Assembly (NCBI GenBank): GCA_009746045.1
Contig: RPFO01000348.1
Coordinates: 2,122,189 to 2,186,188, forward strand
Reading direction: 5' to 3'
Length of the DNA: 64,000 nucleotides
From: Mesostigma viride
Taxonomy: Eukaryota > Streptophyta > Mesostigmatophyceae > Mesostigmatales > Mesostigmataceae
The notes beneath the pieces were generated by a model, which saw nothing but the letters and a program-made list of their open reading frames with translations, made no database searches and was not told the DNA's origin. Both the position numbers and the translations under genes were made by a program. Below are positions 1 through 10,467 of this stretch, in pieces (position 1 is the first letter of the stretch; each line of letters begins with the position of its first letter).

Positions 1-958
1 GTCACCGACCCACACTCGATCTCACCAACCCACATTCCACGTCACCGACCCACACTCGATCTCACCAACCCACATTCCACGTCACCGACCCACACTTGAT
101 CTCACCAAACCCACATTCCACGTCACCGACCCACACTCGATCTCACCGACCCACATTCCACGTCACCGACCCACACTCGATCTCACCAACCCACATTCCA
201 CGTCACCGACCCACACTCGATCTCACCAACCCACATTCCACGTCACCGACCCACACTTGATCTCACCAACCCACATTCCACGTCACCGACCCACACTCGA
301 TCTCACCAAACCCACATTCCACGTCACCGACCCACACTCGATCTCACCAACCCACATTCCACGTCACCGACCCACACTCGATCTCACCAACCCACATTCC
401 ACGTCACCGACCCACACTCGATCTCACCAAACCCACATTCCACGTCACCGACCCACACTCGATCTCACCAACCCACATTCCACGTCACCGACCCACACTC
501 GATCTCACCAACCCACATTCCACGTCACCGACCCACACTCGATCTCACCAACCCACATTCCACGTCACCGACCCACACTCGATCTCACCAACCCACATTC
601 CACGTCACCGACCCACACTCGATCTCACCAACCCACATTCCACGTCACCGACCCACACTCGATCTCACCAAACCCACATTCCACGTCACCGACCCACACT
701 CGATCTCACCAACCCACATTCCACGTCACCGACCCACACTCGATCTCACCAACCCACATTCCACGTCACCGACCCACACTCGATCTCACCAAACCCACAT
801 TCCACGTCACCGACCCACACTCGATCTCACCAACCCACATTCCACGTCACCGACCCACACTCGATCTCACCAACCCACATTCCACGTCACCGACCCACAC
901 TCGATCTCACCAAACCCACATTCCACGTCACCGAACCACATTCGATCCCACTAAATCC
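1..958. repeat. 40-bp minisatellite, about 24 copies
   Basis: A 40-bp unit (GTCACCGACC CACACTCGAT, then CTCACCAACC CACATTCCAC) repeats from the left edge with very few substitutions. Occasional 41-bp units carry one extra A, which shifts the frame. The array runs off the window and decays after about 930. The open frame at 257-991 is only a translation of this repeat. Confidence 0.97.
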
Positions 959-1152
959 ACATCTCCACGACAGGCGGGCGAGGACGGCTGACCAGCCTGC
1001 TGGGGCGCGGGAATGACCCGCACGAGCGAGTGGTCATGCGGGGGCCGGGGGGGCTGGGGGAGGCTGAGGTCATGGTCTCCCGGAGCCCAGGTGAGCGCAC
1101 TACTCATGCCGGGTTTGATCTGCCTTTCACCCCTAGCCACCCGGTGAGCGAT

Positions 1153-1385
1153 GATGAGCCGCGCGCGGGTGGGGGCATCAGCCACGCGGGTGGGGGCATG
1201 AGCCGCGCGGGTGGGGCCATCAGCCACACGTGTGGGGGCATGAGCCGCGCGGGTGGGGCCATGAGCGGCGCAGGTGGGGGCACGAGCCGCGCGGGTGGGG
1301 GCATGAGCCGCGCGGGTGGGGGCATCAGCCACGCGGGTGGGGCCATGAGCCGCGCAGGTGGGGGCATGAGCTGCACGGGTGCTGT
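1153..1385. repeat. 21-bp minisatellite, about 11 copies
   Basis: Units of the form GCGGGTGGGGGCATGAGCC vary at one or two places (ATGAGC/ATCAGC, GGGGC/GGCC). The 21-bp period keeps several frames open on both strands, so the Gly- and Pro-rich frames here are not taken as genes. Confidence 0.95.
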
Positions 1386-1387
1386 GT

Positions 1388-1510
1388 AGGATGTGGTATG
1401 GGGTAGAGTCCACACTATGATGGGGTATATAGGATGTGGTATGGGGTAGAGTCCACACTATGATGGGGTATATAGGATGGGGTATGGGGTAGAGTCCACA
1501 CTATGATGGG
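1388..1510. repeat. 43-bp tandem repeat, nearly 3 copies
   Basis: Three units start at 1388, 1431 and 1474 with AGGATG(T/G)GGTATGGGG. They directly follow the 21-bp array, so three unrelated tandem repeats lie side by side in 1.5 kb. Confidence 0.9.
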
Positions 1511-2273
1511 CCACAGCGTGTATTCCTGGAAGCGTTTTCCACCGTTTTCTGTCCGTGAATATTCAGCCATGGAGCCCAAGGCATCGCTTTGCTTTCTAGC
1601 ATGTACGGTATTCGCCTATGTTTATGTTATAAGAAAAGGAGTCAAAAGTGTACTAAGAAGAAATAAAAGAAAGTGAAAAGGAAGTGTAAAAAGAATATGC
1701 TAATAAGAATGTGCTCATAAGAATGTGCTATGTCTCATCTCAGCCCGGCGGCCTGCCCGGTACCGTGCAAGGATTGTTCCAGTGATGGGATTAGCAACTA
1801 TGTCATGCCATGCACTTATTTTGCCTCGGTATCGATAGTGGAATGCCGAGTACTCCGCCTGATTACATGCTAGGCGTCGTGTGGTTTCCCGTTCCGGTGT
1901 GGCCCGCTTCATGAGCGCTTCATGAGGCCTGCGGATGGCCAAGATGCGGGCCACCGGACAGCCTTGCGACCCGATGCCTGCAACTAGTTAATGAGCACCT
2001 CATCCCCATCCCTGTCATCCCGCCATCCGGCTGGCGTTCCCCTTGATCTCGTCTCCATGTGGCCATCAGTTGCAGGCCTTGGTATGGCTCATCGTTATTC
2101 TGTGCACTTGCGGCAAACCCAATATTTCCAATGTCCGCACGCGTTTCCATAACCCCTTGCCTCCTATCCTCCTGCTTGATTGTCCTCTTGCCTCACCACC
2201 GCTTGCCTCACCACCGCTTGCCTCACCTATCGCTCCACCCCCCTCGTTGCCCTTCCCATCCTTGCGTGGCCAG
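1511..2273. other. Non-coding stretch, nothing recognised
   Basis: I find no conserved frame, RNA or element end here. The minus-strand frames at 1715-2150 lack recognisable sequence and overlap each other in different frames. Confidence 0.5.
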
Positions 2274-2578
2274 ATCTGCCGTCATTCGACGACGAGGACT
2301 CGCGACTGGGCATGCTCGCCGCGCCCTTCCCGCCCACGACGAACGCGACCCAGTTCGGAGGTGCGGAGCCTGATGGTGTGGTGCCCCATCACAGCCCCGC
2401 CTACTACCCCATGGAACGTGAGCCACCGCCCCCACCAGATACAAGAATGGTCCGCACTGGGAGCAGCGGTCGGCTGGGAGGTTTCCTGGGTTCCATGGTG
2501 GGTGCGGTCGTCAAGACAGCATCGGACATGATCGCGCCGCCACTGGCGTCGGACCCCCGGCCACCTCCGCCCCCCGAG
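2274..2578 (+). CDS. Candidate internal exon, unknown protein
   Basis: A pyrimidine-rich stretch ending in CAG (2271-2273) is followed by an open, GC-rich frame of about 100 codons and a possible GT donor at 2579. The peptide starts LPSFDDEDSRLGMLAAPFPP, has a proline run (PPPPPD) and a small-residue segment GGFLGSMVGAVVKTASDMI that could be an amphipathic or membrane-associated helix. I do not recognise a family and found no partner exons on either side. It could also be a chance open frame in GC-rich DNA. Confidence 0.25.
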
Positions 2579-4364
2579 GTCCCCCCCCGGCTGCAGTGTT
2601 GCCTCATGAGCGTGTCCCTCCCGTGGCAGCACCTCGCAAACGAGCTGCTCTTCAAGGTGGGCCGGATTAGCGGGTATTACGCTGTTTAATGCTGCGATGT
2701 CCTGCTCGTGAAATTTTCTTCGGGGGGCGGATATGCGATGTGGGAATATCATAGCACCTGGCACATGCGCTATGCTTCTTTTCCAGGTGGGTCGGTACGT
2801 CTGCAAGGTGGGCCGATGCGCTCTCCAGTAAGTAAGTAAGCACTTGCGTGTCATGCGCACGGGCATGCCACGAAGCACTATGCTGATCTCATTAGAAAAA
2901 TAATGACAAGAAAATTACCAATAGCGTCTGCAACTCTGCATCATGCCCCATTCCAGATCCTCACTGGAGGGCGCTCTCCAGGACGCACCACATTAATTCG
3001 TTAGCTCTGCCGCCCTTGGTCATTTGTCGGGGCGGGAGGGTTTGTGGTTTGGACGTTGGTTGTGAGCATCTTGTCATACCTTTAATGGTAGCTACCCTTT
3101 ATCTTGTAAGGTGGGCTCCTATCCGATATCATGCCACCACGGCAGTGGATCGAGTAAGATTTAATGGTAGCTACCCTTTATCTTGTGGGCTTTCTGTGTG
3201 ATATCATACCACACCAGAGGATCAAGTAGCATATCATGGTAGAGAGTGCTGTCATTGTCACCCATGTCTCATGAAACTGCTGCCAACTGGTCTCTTCTGT
3301 GGGTGGGTATGTGAAGTGATGTTTAGGTTTGGTTCTTGGATGGGTGCGGTTATCACATTTTTATGCAGGTAGTAGAGCCTGTGTGGCTTTGTGGTGCCGA
3401 GATGGCCTAGCCCGGCTATGTGCACCTGACCCGCCACGTCAAGGTTCATTAATTAATTAATGGTCACCTTGAGGATACTTGCATCACCACCGGCTGTGAT
3501 TGGCTCGTCATCTGCCCTTGCATAGTATTTCCTCGCTCTCAGCAAGAGTGGAATGAGCTGAAAGCGCATACCCTGGTAGCCTTCCGTTCCAGGCCGTCAG
3601 GCCGTGCGAGTGCAGTTGTCTTCTGAAGAGGCTGCTCCCACATAGCTCTACATGATTTTTTAACATGTCACCTGCCAGAGGTCTTCGAGAGCGTGACAAG
3701 GTCGAGTTTGTGTACACAAGGGTTGCATTCCCTTATTTAGCCATGTGACAGCTGTCAGTATGGGAAACAATGGCGTGGGGGGGTTGCATCATGCAGGGGG
3801 TCCGCGGCTGCTACCAAGGGCAACTATTCCACCGAGCATGCCATGGCTCCCCATGCCTGTAAACAGACAAGCTATTCATAAATTATCTACTTCCAGTTAG
3901 CTTCATAGTTCCTCCTCCTGGACTGTCTCTTATATGGCAGAGTGCCAGTGCCCTCCCATGACTCCCACTGTTCTCCATGCAGGACCCTGGCCCTTCCACC
4001 CGCATGGCAAGCTAGGCTGGCCGTCCTGACCACGTCCCGTCCAGAGGCTCTCGGCAGTGAGATTGCTTCATCTATGGCACGTGACGGCTTCACAGTCCTC
4101 GATGAAATGAGAATGGAATGGGATGGGATGGGACGGGTGCCTATCTAACCTCTAGTTGCAGGTTTGCGGGTGCCACTGCCTGATCGAACCGCTGCGTTTA
4201 CCATCTTTGGGCACGCGCATCTCCCCCATGGATCAAGATAGTGAGGTGCTTCTGTGACAGGAAATCCAATGGACAGCCACTTGTACAGTTCAATGTATTT
4301 TACAGTAGTAAAACTATAAAGACATTTTCGGTTGTTTTCCATGAGGGTATTTCCTCGTAAATTA
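2579..4364. other. Intergenic DNA with dispersed repeat copies
   Basis: No gene is supported. At 2830-2900 there is a copy of a dispersed repeat (AAGTAAGTAAGCACTTGCGT, then GGCATGCCACG and CTGATCTCATTA) also present near 7845, 13910, 39765 and, inverted, near 47660. Short frames at 3016-4148 show no family features. Confidence 0.5.
3081..3238. repeat. 79-bp tandem duplication
   Basis: The sequence TTTAATGGTAGCTACCCTTT starts at 3081 and again at 3160. The second unit has diverged by several substitutions and small indels. Confidence 0.8.
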
Positions 4365-4432
4365 CTACCGCGTTTTACACGGACCGGCACTGAACGCAAA
4401 TGGTTTTCACCTTTGCGGCGTGCCAAATCAGA
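4365..4432 (+). mobile_element. SINE1 3' fragment
   Basis: This contains GGACCGGCACTGAACGCAAA, TGGTTTTCACCTTTGCGGCG and TGCCAAATCAGAA, the 3' body also seen at 7516-7604 and 47165-47246. Only the 3' part is present, as expected for a 5'-truncated retroposon. Confidence 0.75.
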
Positions 4433-5230
4433 ATATACGCTTGGCTGATCTCGATAGTACCAGCTACGCCCCCTTCTCAAGAAGGTTCCAGCCGTGTTCA
4501 GCCCGTCTCACGTTTCGAGACTGAACAAGTCTCGAGTGGACACGTGTGTAGTACTCCTACACACACAGATCTCGAATGATTTATCTAGTACCAAATCCGA
4601 AAAGGCTTGCATCACTCCCCGGAAAGGAGAACTTTTGCGGATGACTGTAGGTGTTGACCAGTTGGCGATGCCCTAGGATCCGGAGACGTCCGTCCTATAG
4701 TCAGCAAAAGTTGGTGCGAGAGGTCCCCAGTTCGATTAAATTAAATTAAATTATAACATGCCTCGATCCGTTGGGAGATCATGTAGCACATATTCCTTGA
4801 TGGATGGTGGAGTGGAGAGAGCCGCGTAATCGAACTAACCTAACTCTAGCTAGTCTATCTCTAGAAAAATCCTAGCTACCCTACTCATCAAAACGCCTCC
4901 TCCTCTTGGGGGGAGGTGGCTTGCCCACAGGGTCGGGCGTGTGAGCCTTGACAATCTTCTGCCACCGCGTCTTGTTCTGCATGGCAGTCCAAAGAGGGAG
5001 AAAGAGGGGATGCGGTATTCAAACTGGGCTGGGACCAGTAGGTCATCCAGCAACATTTCATACGTTCTCACGTATGGCGCCGAGACGTGGACCCTCACCG
5101 CCGACCTGGCCCGCAAGCTGGACGGCGCGGTCACCAGCATGCTGCGTTCCATTTTCAGAGTAGGATATGCTGCTCATGTCCGCAATGAGGACCTGTACCA
5201 GGGCATGCCCTATATCACCAGCACAATTAA

Positions 5231-6946
5231 CCCTTCAATTGTGTCAACTGGAACCACCAGAACGGACTGAGTATGGGCATCTTAGTAAGTATGAGAGTAT
5301 CTAGCCAAATAACATTTTCTGGCCCACCCTTGGAACCAAGGATGCTTTAATATCAAATAACTTCGGGGTCATGTCATTGGTCACATATCTATGCCCCACA
5401 GCTGCTATAAATAGCACCCCCCCCAAGGGGGTACGGTGCAGATGGGGTTCAAGAGATATATAATGCAATATGGACCATTTCTCAAAATCTGCTGACCCTG
5501 GCCCTTTGAGGGGAGTTCAAGATAATCACAGGCATGCCATAGATGCATTCACAACATGACATGCCATAGAACTGCACAGACTAGCTAGCATACAGCCCAA
5601 AATAGCTCAGACCGTTATAACGGGTGCAGTTATTTTAGGGTGTTTTGGTAGCACTACCGTATAGGCATTCAATTCCAACGTGGCACAAAACATCATAGAT
5701 GGCCACACATGGATTCCCAAACACATTTCCAGCTTAAAAATCACAACAGCATGCTATACAACAAGTATAAAGCTTGTGCCAAGGCCCAAAACCAAGAGTA
5801 TAACGGGTTCACAAGGAGCTACATTATCAATGCATCCAACACACTATAAAGCAATTCCAATGATCGGCAATGATAGAGAAAACAAAAGAACTCACCTGGT
5901 TGTGCTTCCATGCAAGCAGGCCCTGGCCATTCATGTTTCTTGCATGCACTATGGACGCACAAGCAGAAGGATAACTTGGGCCAGCAAACCAAGAAGCAAT
6001 GCCTAGAGCTGCCAGAAAACCAATTGTCTCGCTATGTCTGTGCAGGGAAAAGCATCCCGTTATCAAGCCCACCATGTTAAGAGACAATACCAAACGCTAC
6101 TTCACTGGTTTCGTTGAAGCCTTAGCTAATAGCAATCAAATCTGGTCCAAAATCTGCGTGACATAGTGGTATTCCCCAACCATCACAAGCGAACGCGTAC
6201 AAGCACTAAAGCAACAAAACGACAAGCAAAAACCATCGATTACATGTCTACAACTAGTTTATAAACGATAGGACGACTTGGTACTGTAATGTATAAACGC
6301 TAACATGTTAATACGTACCAGGTCGAAACCGCAGATTACCTGCTGTGCGGGAGCCATCACTCCCACCCCACGGACATAGCCTCGAACCTTTCCTGGCCGT
6401 CATCGCTAATAAAACATGTCAAGAATAACGTAACAAGTCTATCCACGCGCAAATATATGGACGTTTGCTGCCGAACAACAGGTAGCATACGCACTGTCAC
6501 CGCCTGGCCGCTGACAAGATCTGCTGCACCGATTAGAACCTAGAGACATACTTGCGCACATCCAGACGCTTCACGGCCAGAGTTATAACCTTTATAACAC
6601 TCAAGGATAATTACTACAAAATTTGAGTTCAAAATTCCAAGCCATGCTCTCGTACCAGTCAGTTGTGTGCACCGCCATAGCCGTGCGCGTCAATATTTTT
6701 CATGCACGTCGGTCCCGTTGGACCATGGTACCCCCCCAACTTTGATTGAGTATATCTCCCTGGCCAGTTGTCCAAAGTACGGTCTGAATAGTGCCAGGCA
6801 TAGCTTACGTCTAGATCTTTCGATCCCCCCAGGTTTGACCGTTGAATTATTTTTGGCGCGGCGCCTGGTTCTGCCACAAACTCAGTCCGTTAGAGTGGCG
6901 CGAGTTCAACTGGCGCCACGAAAACGGACTCGGTACAAATGAAGGG
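5231..6946. mobile_element. piggyBac-like element, non-autonomous, 1,716 bp
   Basis: The element is flanked by TTAA at 5227-5230 and 6947-6950, the strict target of piggyBac transposases. The ends are inverted repeats: CCCTTCAATTGT on the left and ACAAATGAAGGG on the right (11 of 12 pairs). Just inside each end the same motif occurs in direct orientation (TCAACTGG...CCAC...AACGGACT at 5243-5268 and 6905-6930). I see no transposase; the frames at 5680-6093 are not conserved. It sits inside the LINE-A ORF2, so the empty site is visible. Movement by a piggyBac-type enzyme is inferred from TTAA and the ends. Confidence 0.85.
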
Positions 6947-7405
6947 TTAAGCAACGCCGCCTGCAGCTAGTAGGGCACCTAGCTCGCACCAATCAGGTAG
7001 ACACCTCACGTGGCCCCCCCGCAGGACTGCGACCAGCCCAGCCTGGCCGGCACCTCCTGACGTGGGCTGGGCCCAGTGATGTTAGACGCCGCAAGGCCCG
7101 CACCTTCAAAGAACAGCTAGTAGAGGACATGGGGGGCCTCGGCCTCTCCGTGATTTGGAAGAAGATGATGGACAAGGCCAAGTGGGCCCAGGTCATAGAG
7201 GACAACGAGCCCCCCCCAGTGGGGAAGCGCCCGCGTGTGCAATCCCACGGGAGGCACGCTAGATAGCTCCCCCTAGGGCAGCGTGCGGCTGCCTAGATAG
7301 ATGATGTAGTTAGAATGTTGCTAGATAGATGTAGTATGTAGCCAATGTAGATAGATTAGACCGGTAGGCATGTTTGCACCCATCCATCCATTCATCGGGG
7401 TTAAT

Positions 7406-7429
7406 GCTCCGTGACTCCCCAACGGGAGC
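7406..7429 (+). other. LINE-A 3'-terminal hairpin
   Basis: GCTCC pairs with GGAGC around a 14-nt loop (GTGACTCCCCAACG), followed at once by the TAATTAATT tail. The same hairpin and tail end the elements at about 10380, 12670 and 41680, and inverted at 48030. It is probably the reverse-transcriptase recognition site. Confidence 0.7.
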
Positions 7430-7604
7430 ACGAGTCTAATTAATTAATTAATTAATCCAGCAACATCTGTACATAGTTCGTGACATGTTTCCCTACCTTT
7501 TTGGCCAGTTCGATTCCGGCCTGGATTCATTTGCAGATCGCGTTTTCCGCGGACCGGCACTGAACGCAAATGGTTTTCACCTTTGCGGCGTGCCAAATCA
7601 GAAA

Positions 7605-8077
7605 ATACTACCAGTGGGAGAGCGATCGCAGGCAGTTGATGGTGCTCACCACTAGACACTCCCGGCCAGTTCTAATAAAGGCTCGAAACACACGCCCTGA
7701 TCAAGCAAGATGTTTCCGGCCCCGCGCCGTCTACATGCAGGTCCTCTAGTCACTCGTAGCGTTACCATGCCGTTATTTCAATGAACAAGGCTACACATTT
7801 CCATGTCCATTCATATCCATTGATCAGATCCTAAGTGATCATGCATCCTAAGTAAGTAAGTGCGTGATCATGCATGCACTAAAGGCATGCCACGGAGTAC
7901 CCGATGAGGTACTTTTCAACGCGGATATTTCACCCGCGAAGGCAAGTGGCGCAACTCACAGCTCGCCCAGGTCTGGAGTCGCAGATATAGCAACTCCGCG
8001 CGTCATGCATCCGGACTATCGGCCAAGATGACTGTACGCTCGGCCATGATGCCGGGTGTGGGGGTAAGTTTAAAAAT
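7605..8077. other. Intergenic, dispersed repeat only
   Basis: This holds a copy of the dispersed AAGTAAGTAAGTGCGTGATC-type repeat at about 7845-7895 and several ATCATGCATGCAC motifs. No gene or RNA is recognised. Confidence 0.5.
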
Positions 8078-8342
8078 TAAATTCTAACATGACTCCGTGG
8101 GAAGATCATGTAGCATGTATTCCCTTGATTGATGGATGGAGGTGAGCGAAGCCGCGAAACCTAACTAGGCTAACTCTAAGCTACTCTAGGAAATCCTAAC
8201 TACCCTAATACTCAGTAAAGCACCCCTTCCTCCTGGCCAGGGGCCGGGGGGGCTGGCGTGTGGGCCTAGCTGGACAAAGTCAAGGTCTGCCACCTCTTCT
8301 TGTTCTGCATAGCAGTCCAAGGAAGAGAGAGGGATCGAGGAC

Positions 8343-8406
<64 letters not shown>

Positions 8407-8600
8407 TAACAATAATAATTTAAGAAGAAGAATATACACGTAACTGTGTCACGTGAGCATAAGTCCTCAGTGGGAGTTGAACATGGGATGGAATGGGAGG
8501 AAATACGGTGTTCAAACTGGGCTGGGACCACGTACTCGGGTCAGCCAGCAACTGCCATGTGTATAGTTCATGGCAGGTTTACCATTCTTTAATTCTGGGA
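8078..8600 (-). mobile_element. LINE-B 3' fragment with a LINE-C end inserted
   Basis: The minus-strand LINE-B 3' end (hairpin near 8098, ORF2 end at 8200-8330) is interrupted at about 8340-8490 by the inverted 3' end of LINE-C, recognisable by ACGTGAGCATAAGTCCTCAG. LINE-B resumes with GTTCAAACTGGGCTGGGACC at 8509. The LINE-C tail here is (AAT)n instead of TTAA, either slippage expansion or tail variation. Confidence 0.7.
8342..8420. repeat. (AAT)n microsatellite
   Basis: More than 20 AAT units with a few AAC variants at the right end, at the position of the tail of the inverted LINE-C fragment. Confidence 0.95.
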
Positions 8601-8604
8601 ATGT

Positions 8605-10421
8605 CCTCATGGGGCCAGGGCAGGTACGCCAGGATATGCCGCCCTGCCGGGCAGGCACCTCCTCACGTGGGCCGGGCCCAGCCAGGCTATAGATGCCGCA
8701 AGGCCCGCACCTTCAAAGAGCAGCTCGTAGAGGACATGGGGGCGGCCTATAGGCCTCTCCGTGAAAATTTGGAAAAAGATTATGGACAAGGCCAAGTGGG
8801 CCCAGGTCATGGAGGACCGAACAACCCCCCTGCAGTGGGGAAGCCGCGCGTTTGCACACGCCGTGGGCGGCATGCTAGACAAGACCCCTAGGGTCGCGGG
8901 CCGGCACCATACCGTATAAGTGCGGCGTGCTCATGAAGAAGCTTGAAGCCATCACTGCCGGCCGGCACCGAGGCCCTGGCCACACAGCCGGTCCCAAAGA
9001 TAGCTGATCGCAGACGGCCACCATCGCATCCCAGCTGGCACCCCGGCAGGATGCTGGCGACCTCCCGCCGCCGGCTCTCCTATGCAGACCTGCTGCGGTC
9101 AGCGACCGCCTCAACCACGTTGACGCCATATCGCCACGAAGCTCCAGGAGCTGCATGGAGGACCACTGCCAGGCCGAACAACGGGAGGCCACCGACCGCA
9201 CTCGCCGCGAGTGCCGAGTGGTGCTGCGTCGTTTCCCCCATATATATATTAAAAATATAATTACTTACAGCAGAGTGAAATCACTCAAACCAAAGCAAAC
9301 GCCCAGCTATAAAACTATATACAGAGCCATGTCAAAGCTCTATACTACGATAAGACCAATGGAAACGCCTAACAGGAGGAACCTAATAGCCCTGCTGCAC
9401 CGCAAAATCAGCCCGCGTACGGCGGAGCATGATGTCAGCCATGGCCCGAGTCAGCGCCACCGACAAGCGCTGACGCCAATATGACGTCCAGGTCCGCGCC
9501 GACCATGGGGCCCGCTGGCCCTCCAGGTCCAGCCGGTCCTCCCGGAGCCCCTTATATATGCAGAAGCCAGGTGAGACGTCAAACACCCTTGCCGACGAGC
9601 TCAAGGGCCAGCTTCTCACCCTCATGGGCCTGGTAGGTGAGGTAGAACTGCGCGGGTGCCGGCACCGCCTTCCCTACTCACGGGACAAGGCGGCTCCCCC
9701 GCACCAGTCCTGCTCACCTTCCCCTCCCCTGAGGACAAGCGGCGGTTCCTTTCTCGTCGGATCGAAGCGGCCGGTTGCACGACCTCACCTGGACGCTGAA
9801 CGACGACCTGACCCCGCTCAGCAGCAGCAGCTAGCGACGCGACCTGTGGCCGGAATTTACCTCCGCCACAAGCAGGACCCCCAGACCCCCAAGGTGTACT
9901 GGAGGGGCGGGGACCTGATGATTAACCACAAGATGTGGACGCCCCCTAGCGGCTGCGGGCTAGCCGAATAGCTTGTCTAGCACGCAGCCCTAGCTTGTAT
10001 CCATTGGTAGTCACTGCCGCCATGGCAGCCATGCCTAGAGTGTTTGCCTAGCTGTGTCACCATACCTAGTCACGTGCACCGCTATAACACATGGTACACA
10101 ACCAGCCATAGCCTCAGCTTATAGTTAGGGCTCCCTTGTACAGCCATGCTACGTCCTGCATGGCTATGATCAGTTAATTTACTTGCCCACGCTACTTGTT
10201 ACTGATGATCAATATGCTCACATGGGTCTTATTGCACCCACAGCACTTGCCGGATCGTCTATGGCGTGTCCGATTGCCGCTGTGGCATGCCTCTGGCATG
10301 TCAAAGGAGAACGGGGTTCCCTGCCCTTTCTTCCTAGGTAATTGTGCACATGCAGGGATTAAAAGCACTTCGGTGCTCCGTGACTCCCCAACGGGAGCAC
10401 GAGTTTGAATTGATTAATTGG
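8605..10421 (+). mobile_element. Mosaic: LINE-A RT tail joined to an ORF1-type element
   Basis: 8605-8890 is the LINE-A ORF2 end with frameshifts (RKARTFKEQLVEDMG). From about 8905 the sequence becomes an ORF1 region matching 40590-41290 (MKKLEAIT; then the Arg-rich stretch and the final TAYL/WKP-type end). It closes with a 3' UTR, the GTGCTCCG/GGGAGCAC hairpin at about 10377-10400 and a TTAATT-type tail. I found no clean target duplication, so whether this is one chimeric insertion or two successive ones is open. All frames are broken. Confidence 0.6.
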
Positions 10422-10467
10422 GCCATGATATGCTCACGCAGGAATTATTACCACGGAATTTGCCCCC

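Larger units (their letters stand above)
5057..7454 (+). mobile_element. LINE-A, 5'-truncated, split by a piggyBac-like element
   Basis: The coding part is the C-terminal third of a reverse transcriptase ORF2. TYGAETWTL lies at 5070-5100, RNEDLYQGMPYITS ends near 5222, and after the 5231-6946 insertion the frame resumes with KQRRLQLVGHLARTNQVDTS at about 6949. The frame is open across the site if the insertion and one TTAA are removed. ORF2 ends at about 7263. The 3' UTR ends in a hairpin at 7406-7429 and a TTAA-rich tail. No catalytic palm is left, so this copy is dead. Confidence 0.88.
4738..7504 (-). mobile_element. LINE-B 3' fragment, itself interrupted
   Basis: A minus-strand, 5'-truncated LINE. 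It starts on this strand with a (TTTAA)n tail at 4738-4755, then a hairpin (CTCCCAACGG core at about 4768-4778) and the end of ORF2, whose last residues read KAHTPDPVGKPPPPKRRRRF. It covers 4738-5056 and resumes at 7467-7504, the gap being LINE-A. The 12-bp ATCCAGCAACAT at both 5045-5056 and 7455-7466 is LINE-A's target duplication. The same 3' end is found on the plus strand at 13180-13502. Confidence 0.85.
4617..7604 (+). mobile_element. SINE1 copy split by nested insertions
   Basis: The head lies at 4617-4737 and the body at 7516-7604; together they match the intact copy at 47034-47246 (about 210 bp). The head has tRNA-like promoter boxes: TGACCAGTTGG fits box A and AGTTCGATTCC (read at the right-hand junction) fits box B. 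The 11-bp sequence CCAGTTCGATT is present at both 4727-4737 and 7505-7515, the target-site duplication of the LINE-B fragment that landed in box B. The tRNA origin is inferred from the boxes; I did not fold it. Confidence 0.75.

Noticed and set aside
257-991. 244-residue frame rich in His, Thr and Pro
   Set aside because: It follows the 40-bp minisatellite exactly and changes peptide wherever an extra A shifts the unit.
1153-2800. A CRISPR-like array, from the regular short repeats near the left end
   Set aside because: Units are head-to-tail with no unique spacers, and introns, LINEs and SINEs show the DNA is eukaryotic.
4617-4737. A functional tRNA gene at the tRNA-like box A and box B
   Set aside because: The same head occurs at 47034 followed by the same non-tRNA body, and here it is cut within box B by an insertion. 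It is a SINE head, not a tRNA gene.
9155-9484. A possible separate gene in the ORF1 mosaic at 9.1-9.6 kb
   Set aside because: Its two ends match the ORF1 region at 40780-40930. The middle (9240-9540) is an insertion lacking any coding feature.
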